DNA from: Seison nebaliae
Lineage: Eukaryota > Rotifera > Pararotatoria > Seisonacea > Seisonidae
Assembly (NCBI GenBank): GCA_023231475.1
Contig: JALJEE010002031.1
Span: 1 to 53,890 of the forward strand
Reading direction: 5' to 3'
Length of the DNA: 53,890 nt
The notes beneath the pieces are model-generated. The model ran no database searches. It saw only the letters and a list, made by a program, of their open reading frames with translations, and had not been told where the DNA came from. The position numbers were made by a program, and so were the translations under genes. Positions 1 to 7,442 of the stretch are shown here, piece by piece (the first letter of the stretch is position 1; each line of letters starts with the position of its first letter).

Positions 1-120
1 CTCGTATCGTTACCACTACTCGAACTACCAGAACTTACTCCAACACCAATACCAACTGATGATCCAATAGCCAAAACTATGATTATTGTACAAATAACTC
101 CACCAGCTGCTGTTTTTCTA
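1..120 (-). CDS. Partial exon of a membrane protein, cut by the window edge
   Basis: Read on the minus strand, a 3' splice site (ATTTTAG, ending at 121) is followed by a frame that stays open to the edge of the window. It starts with basic residues (RKTAAGG), then has a run rich in Ile, Val and Gly (VICTIIIVLAIGSSVGIGVG), then a Ser/Gly-rich stretch. This looks like a single membrane-spanning helix with positive charges on one side. I do not recognise the protein. The rest of the gene lies to the left of the window. The splice site is inferred from sequence alone. Confidence 0.4.
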
Positions 121-768
121 CTAAAATAACGGAAAAATAGATAATAAAAAAGAATATTAAATAAGTTTAAAAAAACTTTTTCTTTTTGATATTTTCATTG
201 TTGCTGGAATTATGAGTAAACATTTTTAAATTATTAATCTTCTCAGAAACTTAATCAATATCAAATTAATCAACATATTTATAATACAACATTCTTACGT
301 CATTCTGAATCTTTTACGTGTTTAAGAATGTCCAGTTACATTTTCTACTTATAAATGAGCGTCACTATCTATTGATTATTACGTCCCACATTCGAATGAC
401 GTATATTATCAACTTATTGATTCAAATTTATTTGTTAGAAAGAAGAACTTCCGAATTTCTCGTAGATTGTAATAAATATTATAAACGTAGCACAAAATCA
501 TAATAATTTGAATTTTATTTTTTTAATCACCAAATTTTACTTCGAGTTTAATACACTTCTCTTGCTTGAGCATATTGTAGGACAAATTACTTATTATAGT
601 ATGCAAATCTTCTACCCAGGTAAATTCAGTCAGAATGATCTAAATCTCTTATGAAGATATTTCGTTTTTCGAAGCATATTTACGAAAGTTGTTTGGTGTT
701 ATAGTCATTAATCATTTCCACTTATACAGCATGTGTTATACAGTATCGGCTGGTTCGAAAAAATGATC
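121..768. other. Noncoding AT-rich stretch
   Basis: The first part would be an intron of the minus-strand gene at the window edge. Beyond that I see no reading frame of protein-like composition, no repeat and no RNA gene before the tRNA. Confidence 0.5.
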
Positions 769-842
769 TGGCCAATGTGGGGATCGAACCCACGACATTC
801 GCGTTATTAGCACGACGCTCTAACCAACTGAGCTAATCGGCC
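769..842 (-). tRNA. tRNA-Ile (anticodon AAU)
   Basis: The reverse complement folds as a complete 74-nt tRNA. The acceptor stem is GGCCGAT paired with ATTGGCC plus discriminator A. The D arm begins TAGCTCAGTTGGTTAGAGC. The anticodon stem TCGTG/CGCGA encloses the loop CTAATAA, giving anticodon AAT. The T arm is GTGGGTTCGATCCCCAC. No intron is present. Both Pol III internal boxes are intact, so the gene looks functional. Confidence 0.96.
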
Positions 843-1389
843 TACGATCAATTATGATATTAATAGTTCTAATAAGTTACAGAAATATATAAATAATAAA
901 TATATAGGAATAATGATAATGCTGACTTATGTTGAGTGATTTTAGTTCCATAAGAAATAAATAGGTAAATATTCAGCTATCATATTTGTCAAAAAATTTT
1001 TCTTCTTTTTTCTGCCATTGTTTTTCTCACAGTCGTCATTGTGATCGTTTGAAAATAAAGTTTCACTTTATTTCTATTTCATAGTTAACCGGTTAAAAAC
1101 CGATACATAAATGTATTATGAGTATAGATCAATAAAATGAAAATTTAAATTGACAAAATATTTTCTGCGACCCAATAGAATTCCTACATAATAAGTCGTT
1201 TCAATTTTTATTCATGTAACTCTAACATTTGTTCGGTTGACCTGCCAATTCATTAATTAGTACAAACAATTGAAAAAGCAGTTCCTTTATGTTACTGGTT
1301 AATCATGAAAGATGATGTAACTAATATAAATTGAAATTAAAGAATACGATTAATCAACTTCACTCCTAATTTCAAAAATTCACAGAAAT
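843..1389. other. Intergenic, nothing recognised
   Basis: AT-rich sequence between the tRNA and a possible small-peptide gene. I find no coding frame, repeat or RNA gene. It is the presumed 5' flank of the ORF starting at 1390. Confidence 0.5.
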
Positions 1390-1700
1390 ATGAAACATAT
1401 TATATTTTTTCTTATGACTTTGTTCGTTTGTACATTATCAAGAGTTCCCAAAGTTCCGTTTTTACCTATTTCCGATAAATTGAATGTTCCAGGATGATGT
1501 AATACAAACTGATTCAATTGATAAAATCAACCCAATCGAATTTAATATGCCCTCGTATTTACCCAGAGATATCGTTAATAATTGCTTTATTGTTCAATTT
1601 AAAAGAAACCTTTAATTAGATAAAACCGAACAATAAAGGAAAAAGTTGGCAAGGATTAAGCGATTGGTGGGGTCATGTCTCTGATTTATGGGAATTATAA
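1390..1700 (+). CDS. Possible small secreted Trp-rich peptide, two exons
   Basis: ATG at 1390 opens a 32-codon exon whose first 17 residues (MKHIIFFLMTLFVCTLS) look like a secretory signal peptide. A donor GTTCCA at 1486 and an acceptor ending TTAATTAG at 1619 join it in phase 0 to a second exon at 1620-1700. That exon ends in a tryptophan-rich tail (SWQGLSDWWGHVSDLWEL, then TAA). The product would be 58 residues, about 41 after cleavage, without cysteines in the mature part. Neither exon reaches 60 codons alone. The 134 bp intron starts with GTT like most introns in this window. I recognise no family. Hydrophobic starts arise easily by chance in AT-rich DNA, so this is a candidate only. Confidence 0.35.
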
Positions 1701-1842
1701 ATATACCTGAAAAGTGGTCTGTTAGATTATTCGTTAGCAGTAAAATTGAACAACTATAACCGCAAGTATTTAGGATAATATTCTATTTTTTATAAAAACT
1801 CAAAATATTTGTTATAATAAAATTTGTATTTTTTCTGAAAAA

Positions 1843-1986
1843 ATGGTTTTGAAACATTTTATTTTATATTTTCTTATCTTATCTTTGCTTATCTTTAATT
1901 ATCACCATTGTATTTGGAGCCAACCGAACACATTCGGGTTTGTTGAATTCTCTTACGCAGAACAATACTTCCAAACACTCCTGTAA
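1843..1986 (+). CDS. Possible second short secreted ORF
   Basis: ATG at 1843 opens 47 codons. The first part (MVLKHFILYFLILSLL) is a strong hydrophobic signal-like helix, followed by a polar tail with two Tyr and several Phe. It lies 140 bp after the preceding peptide candidate on the same strand. There is no clear sequence similarity between the two tails. It could be a peptide gene, the first exon of a longer gene, or chance. I do not recognise it. Confidence 0.2.
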   Translation: MVLKHFILYFLILSLLIFNYHHCIWSQPNTFGFVEFSYAEQYFQTLL

Positions 1987-2900
1987 ACTGCCTCTTGTGA
2001 TACTTCTATCTTTTATAATTAGAAAGACAAGCTATCCTTTATGACGTATAACGTACTTTACTGAACTTCCCTAATTATTATGCAATAATTATGTTGTTTG
2101 GCGCAGTGTTCATTTACAAGAATTAGTGATGGGGAAGTAAACTGCGAAGGGAAATGGTTTTAGTTCGCCCCCTTTTAATAAATGAAATAATTCCAGAGAT
2201 TTCCCTTCGCGAGTTATACATACCCATTTTACGAAAAAGTAAAACGAAAGGAAGGAAAAAAAATGGAACGGCGAAGGAACATTTTTTTCCAAGTCCTTTT
2301 CCTATTTTAACGGACAAAATGCTACTAGAGTAATAGATACTAGAATAAATTATGAAATGGAGAAAAATAATTTAATTTGAAATAAAAATTTTTTATTGTA
2401 ATATGAAAATAATATAAAATTAAATATAGTAATTAACAAAATTTTCATAATTGATGTTGATATAAAAAATTGAATTTTATAAAAAAATTAAATATATAGT
2501 AAGAATGTAAATGATATTCTCTTGGTAAAAATATTTGCCATCAAAGCGTTCACGCGACAACGAAGATATCGTTGCATTTTACATAATTCGTGATATTTTC
2601 TCTTTTATTCTTTCTTTTTTTTATTTAGAACAACAAATCCCCGCGGGGTAAATAAAGAACAAAATAACTCACTAGGTGAATCATCGGAAATAAATGATTT
2701 GGCCTGATCTACTCTTAAAAGCAACAAATCAAGCACATGAGGTAATATATTAAAATTAGATAATAGAGTTCAGAAGTCATTTATAAAATTAGGAGTTCTT
2801 ATTCCATAATAATGACAAAAAAAATTTAACGATGAAACAAATTTTTCACACTGAACGAAATGAAACGAACGGTATGGCAAGTTCAGAAGTCGCAACAGAA

Positions 2901-3293
2901 TCAAGTATTCTCAGGTATCAGAGAAGTCACAAGGGTTTCAAACCACCTTTCAAAATTCTTGCCACATCCGATTAGCATACGTACTGTTCGGTTATATGCT
3001 CGATCGAGGGAAGGTAATGATTTTCGTGTGTTCGATAAGGAGATGGCGAGACCATAAAAGTCACAACAAAACGTCACAAACAAACGAAGTTTCAGAGGAA
3101 TAGAAACGAATTTACAACGATGGTGAAAAGAATATAACATTCGTATCTTGTCAGTCAAAGCTGACGATATCTTCCTGTTGTCTATCCGACATCCCAAAAA
3201 TTCAATTTCTTTCATAACTAATTTTTTCAATTCACTTCTGACAGGCAAATAAGAAATGTTGGTGAGAATTTTCGATTTCGAGTGATTGCACAA
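2901..3293 (-). pseudogene. LINE-like reverse transcriptase fragment (RTE-like C-terminal part)
   Basis: A 130-codon open frame carries features common to the region just after the reverse transcriptase palm of non-LTR retrotransposons: an FLGCRID block, a helix ending FVSIPLKLRLF, an FYGLA motif, and an AYNRTVRMLIGCGKNFERW stretch resembling the AYN-x-x-R-x-L-x-G signature of RTE-type elements. The catalytic YADD region, endonuclease and 3' end are absent. The fragment lies between the arms of the inverted-repeat element, so it was captured or inserted there. It is not a working LINE. The family call rests on motif memory and is moderate. Confidence 0.45.
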
Positions 3294-3729
3294 TATACAT
3301 CTCTCACATAATCGTAATTTTATATTTATTTTATTTTATTTTCATATTACAATAAAAGTTTCATTTCATATTAAATTATGTTTCCCCATTTCATAATTTA
3401 TTCGTAGAAATATTACCCTAGTAGCATTATTGTCCATTAAAATAGGAAATGGACTTCGAAAAAAATGTTCCCTCGCCGATCCGATGCTGTTACTTTCACC
3501 CCGAATTACTTTCCCCCCGAAAAAAAAAATTGTGATGAATACAAGTTGGACTTTTTTTTTTCGATTTCAAAAAATTCAACTATTTTGAATTGCTGTGCAT
3601 TAGGTGTTACTTATCCAAATTTGATAAGTCGGGCATCATTAGATAGCCACGTTCAAGTTCTATTACCAAAAAATTTTTTGAGTCAAAATTTTAATTTTTA
3701 AATAGAAATTAAGGCATTTTTCAAAGGTA

Positions 3730-3946
3730 ACTTTTGTTAAATTTCCTTCAATTTTTCTATATTTTTAGAACTCATTAAGAGAATAAAATCCAGACACATC
3801 GTCGTAAAATCTTGTCATTTCTACTTTTTATTCCTACATAGAGAAAATTCCTATATGTCGTAAAGAGAAAAACTACATGTGTCTGGATTTTATTCTCTTA
3901 ATGAGTTCTAAAAATATAGAAAAATTGAAGGAAATTTGACAAAAGT
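3730..3946. mobile_element. 217 bp palindromic MITE with TA target duplication
   Basis: Two 70 bp arms (3730-3799 and 3877-3946) are almost perfect inverted repeats, starting ACTTTTGTTAAATTTCC; one mismatch is obvious near the tip. They enclose a 77 bp loop. TA flanks both ends (3728-3729 and 3947-3948), as for Tc1/mariner superfamily insertions. There is no coding capacity. The near-identical arms point to a recent insertion, later than the larger inverted-repeat element that contains it. Confidence 0.87.
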
Positions 3947-4152
3947 TATATTATTAAGGACAATTATATCATTTATTTATAGAGGGCGGACTGAAACCAT
4001 TTCCCTTCGCAGTTCGTTTCCCCATCAATACCAGGAACATCTTAAAAATAGGAAATTACTATATGACCACTATGATAGCTCCGATTCAGTGACAAGTATC
4101 TTTGTTAGGTCATTTTTTAATTTTTAATTTTTCTAATCTAATTGCTCTACAA

Positions 4153-4329
4153 CAGGGATGGCCATAAGGATTTTTCATTTGGATTTTTTATGTGTATAAG
4201 GATAATAATTAGAAAAGAACAGTCTACAAATAGTCTGTTTTATCAAACCTTTAGGTGGCCACGGAAGGATTTCTTTGGATTTTTTTACTTTCCAACTCCA
4301 ATAGAACGAAATCCAAATGGCCATCCCAG
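4153..4329. mobile_element. 177 bp hAT-type MITE with 8 bp target duplication
   Basis: The left end reads CAGGGATGGCCAT and the right end, in reverse complement, CTGGGATGGCCAT. This is the CA-GGG-TGGCCA type of tip typical of hAT transposons. A perfect 8 bp direct repeat CTCTACAA flanks it (4145-4152 and 4330-4337), the target duplication size known for hAT. The inside is short and noncoding, so it is nonautonomous. It lies about 270 bp upstream of the USP-like start codon and could affect that promoter. Confidence 0.9.
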
Positions 4330-4596
4330 CTCTACAATAAGGACGTATAAGTTTCTTGTAAACTCCAAGAAAAACGATTGATATAAGAGGTTGACAGCTG
4401 GCCGAAAAGTTAATAAGAGGTTCAGAACTGTCCAAAAAAAAATAAAAAAAGAAAAGTTACAATTTTTCCGGTTGCCAGTGGTACTATAGAGAAAGTGGTA
4501 AAACAGAAAAGTTAGTTTACCTAAACTCATTGGAAGTTGAGTTTTCTTTGTTTATTATTTTGTTTTTAGTACTTGTCCTAGAAGTTAGTAGAAATC

Positions 4597-6435
4597 ATGA
4601 GTGAAGAGGTTGTCAGAGATCCGTTTATTGAACCATGTAGTTTAATTAATACTGGTATAATTTGCGGTGGAATAACATTCCTTCATATTATAATGAATAC
4701 GCCATCTCTTCTGTTAAAGTTAACTAATGACAATGAATGCACAAAAGATGTTTGTGAGATTTTGAGTACTATAAATTCAACGAATAGTCATGATATATGT
4801 TCGCTTCCTGCTAATATTCAATACACTTTCCTACGGCATGAAGTGATGATATTATCAGGCTTACATAAAGTTGGGGGTGATTTCCCTAGAAGAAATCGTC
4901 AGTTTTCTTACGGTTGTTTAAATCCTGAACTTGACATTAACGATCAGAGTAATTGTGTACACAATTTTATAAGACTTTTAACATTAGATAATAGAACTCG
5001 AAATTTAATTGAGATATCTTTGAGAAGAGATAGAAATCGGAGGTCGATTAGGAGTCACATAAATTTACTTTCAACGGCCGATAAACCTGCTATGGATAAA
5101 TTAGAAGAATCAGATTTAATGGCGAAATATTTGGATAACTCAAGATTACGCACATCAACCTTAAATGGATTTTTTCTCTTTCTTCATCATCTTTTCTTGA
5201 GTTCAGATCATATTGATAATGAGGAAATATCAGCTATTCGATTCTTCGAAAAGAAAGAAAATGAAATTTTCAAAGGTGGATTTTTTCCACCACAAAAAAC
5301 CATCTTTGATTCGATAAGTTTCTTTCCCGCGATAAATTTCCTTTTCTTCAATTTAGACTTCTCAATATCCGATTGTAAACATTATAAGAAAGAAGGAACA
5401 TTCCAGGAATATGCCACATCTTTAAAAACTCGTTTATTCAATGAAAAAATTTTCGATGACTTTAAATGGGTAATAAAAAAATATAATGAAATTTTTAAGA
5501 AAAATAACTATCCAACAATTGTCGCGATAACAGAGAAAAATATAAATTCAGAAGTTACAGTATTACCAATTGTAGCAAAGACTTTGAGCCGTCAAATAAT
5601 TGACGTTTATAGCAACATCTATAAAACATTATTCGAAAATCCTGATTATGGAAATCATGAAATCAATAAGATTGTCGGACAATCTCCAATAAAATATTTA
5701 TTTTCACGTTATCAGACTCCTGTACCAGATAATTTTTGGTGTGGTGCTCAAACAGCCTGTGATCAAAAATTATTCAACCACTTTTCATTAGATGATAATA
5801 TAGTCTATGAATTATATGCTTATCATCTGTTACTTGATGATTGGGAGATAAAAATTAAGAATGTTCGTTCATTTGAAAAAGAATTAAACGACTTGACCAA
5901 AGAATTTCAAAATAGATGGAATGAAAGGAAAGAAACCCAATTTCCATATTATTTGGCTGAAACGACGGTAGATATAACAGTATCGGAAGAACAACAAAAA
6001 ATGTTCGAGCAAAAACTGAGAGATGTAACATCTGATATATTTTTTTATGAAACATTATTAGCAAGAGAATATTACAGAGTTATGCAAAATCGGAATTACA
6101 AAAATTTATGTCAAACCGAAACAACTTATATAGAAAGTCATTCAATCTCTATCATCAAATCGATGGGTTCTACCGATTGGTTTTTCATAAGTAATGAGAT
6201 GGTCTACAACTTTCACAACATCGAAGCAGTAGTGAATGGTCAAATTAATTATGTTCTTACCGAAACTTTTTGGCATGAAAAAGATTCGTATAGCCAACAG
6301 AAAATAGACATTAGACATTTAATCACACCAATATATACCACCGATTATGGAAGAGAGCAAACAACCACTATTAATCCTGTTGAACCAAATGTTAATCCTA
6401 ACTCCAAAAAAAAAAAGAAATGTACGATAACTTAA
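4597..6435 (+). CDS. Divergent ubiquitin-specific protease-like protein with polybasic CaaX-like tail
   Basis: Single-exon protein of 612 residues. Residues 15-34 (SLINTGIICGGITFLHIIMN) align with the USP cysteine box GLxNLGNTCYMNSxLQ, putting Cys23 at the nucleophile position. Near the C-terminus, ESHSISIIKS followed by a Trp (528) and SNEMV matches the family's GHY...W-x-x-FxDxxV box, giving His515 and Asn533. NYVL at about 546-549 resembles the closing YVLFY strand. USPs cut ubiquitin from proteins; activity here is uncertain because the oxyanion Asn and the GHY tyrosine are changed. The zinc-ribbon CxxC pairs are absent. The protein ends KKKKKCTIT, a polybasic run plus CaaX-like box that could mean prenylation and membrane attachment. 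A run of ten A bases encodes the lysines. Function is inferred from motif order only. Confidence 0.6.
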   Translation: MSEEVVRDPFIEPCSLINTGIICGGITFLHIIMNTPSLLLKLTNDNECTKDVCEILSTINSTNSHDICSLPANIQYTFLRHEVMILSGLHKVGGDFPRRNRQFSYGCLNPELDINDQSNCVHNFIRLLTLDNRTRNLIEISLRRDRNRRSIRSHINLLSTADKPAMDKLEESDLMAKYLDNSRLRTSTLNGFFLFLHHLFLSSDHIDNEEISAIRFFEKKENEIFKGGFFPPQKTIFDSISFFPAINFLFFNLDFSISDCKHYKKEGTFQEYATSLKTRLFNEKIFDDFKWVIKKYNEIFKKNNYPTIVAITEKNINSEVTVLPIVAKTLSRQIIDVYSNIYKTLFENPDYGNHEINKIVGQSPIKYLFSRYQTPVPDNFWCGAQTACDQKLFNHFSLDDNIVYELYAYHLLLDDWEIKIKNVRSFEKELNDLTKEFQNRWNERKETQFPYYLAETTVDITVSEEQQKMFEQKLRDVTSDIFFYETLLAREYYRVMQNRNYKNLCQTETTYIESHSISIIKSMGSTDWFFISNEMVYNFHNIEAVVNGQINYVLTETFWHEKDSYSQQKIDIRHLITPIYTTDYGREQTTTINPVEPNVNPNSKKKKKCTIT

Positions 6436-6593
6436 TTTCAGATATCGTTCACTGGTTTAGTTTAACGGGGCATCTCTATTAAATATATCTTTAGAAATTT
6501 TAATAAATTGCCCAAAAATCATAGAAGAAATTAACTAGAAAAAATAAGATAATATTATAATATATTAGTTAGAAAAATGTGAAATTTTCACAT

Positions 6594-6673
6594 GGTAGCG
6601 TGGCCGAGTGGTCTAAGGCGCTGGTTTTAGGCACCAGTCCGAAAGGGCGTGGGTTCGAATCCCACCGCTATCA
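6594..6673 (+). tRNA. tRNA-Leu (anticodon UAG)
   Basis: The acceptor stem GGTAGCG pairs with CGCTATC (one G-T pair), followed by discriminator A. The D arm is type II (GCCGAGTGGTCTAAGGC). The anticodon stem CTGGT/ACCAG encloses TTTAGGC, giving TAG. There is a long variable arm and a T arm TGGGTTCGAATCCCA. A T-run a few bases downstream can serve as Pol III terminator. No intron. It begins 158 bp after the USP-like stop codon. Confidence 0.97.
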
Positions 6674-7442
6674 AAATCATTTTTTCAATGAATTATATTT
6701 AACGAAGGAATTTCTAGTTCTTAAATTTTCGCCCAAATTTCCTTCTATAATTCATATAATTCATTCATGCACTAAAGAGAAATTTGGGAGAAAATATGTA
6801 CGAATAATTGAGAATGTGTACGAAAGATGTTAATTTGTTGAGGGTGATCAACGGTGTTGGTTAATCGATCAACATGAATTCCTTAAAAAAAAAGTGGAAA
6901 ATGCTCTTCAGTAGGAATTCACAGTTGCTGTGGGAAATAGAGAGGAATAAAAATTTATGAAGAGAAAAACTTCATTTGTAAGATACAATTTGTAGATATC
7001 TTAAGTTTCTTTCATTCTGAAAAGTTTATTTACATTTAACTCGTACCAAAAGTGATAAAGTGTGAGAAAGTAGAAAATTTCACGCCCCATTCCGATAAAA
7101 GGTACCTTCTAATGTTCCTTGTATAAATGAGAGACAGGTTTAATCAGTACAAACTATGAGAAGTTTTTTTACTATTAAGCTTCGAGTATGCAACGTTTTT
7201 CTTTATATTGTCAAATCTACATGGCAGAAGAATTAATCTCCATCTCCATAAAAGAAAACTTGACAATGTCATTTATTTGTTGTTTCCCACAAGTTTTGTG
7301 TTGAGAAAAAATAATTGTTAAAAATTTCTTACTAAAGAAAAAAATTTTTTGTCTCCTTCTTACAATCTACTTTTTTTTCTCTCATTTAACTCATTTTTTC
7401 CAAATTTTAATCTTTTTCTCAAGACTGATTTGAATTGATTTG
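6674..7442. other. Intergenic and probable Pumilio 5' leader
   Basis: After the Pol III terminator T-run the sequence is AT-rich, with no supported coding frame. The last part, rich in T and CT just before 7443, is presumably the Pumilio 5' UTR. It could also hide an upstream noncoding or coding exon, because the Pumilio N-terminus is unusually short. Confidence 0.4.

Larger units (their letters stand above)
2126..4028. mobile_element. Large TA-flanked inverted-repeat DNA element
   Basis: The left end reads GTGATGGGGAAG and the right end is its near complement, CTTCCCCATCAA-like, with TA directly outside each end (2124-2125 and 4029-4030). The outer arms 2126-2190 and about 3960-4028 match in inverted orientation with scattered differences. 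A second inverted pair lies further in (about 2262-2428 against 3313-3500), around the shared core GGCGAAGGAACATTTTTTT. The centre carries a LINE-like coding fragment. The right side contains extra sequence, including a nested MITE. TA flanks suggest a Tc1/mariner-type mover or a foldback element. No transposase is visible. Arm divergence suggests a moderately old insertion. Confidence 0.6.

Noticed and set aside
2110-2317. Two overlapping minus-strand ORFs of 60-64 codons
   Set aside because: They lie in the left arm of the inverted-repeat element. Their Phe-rich products come from T-rich repeat sequence.
2638-2650. GC-rich palindrome CCCCGCGGGG
   Set aside because: Too short to call a site or terminator. 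It lies inside the inverted-repeat element with no associated feature.
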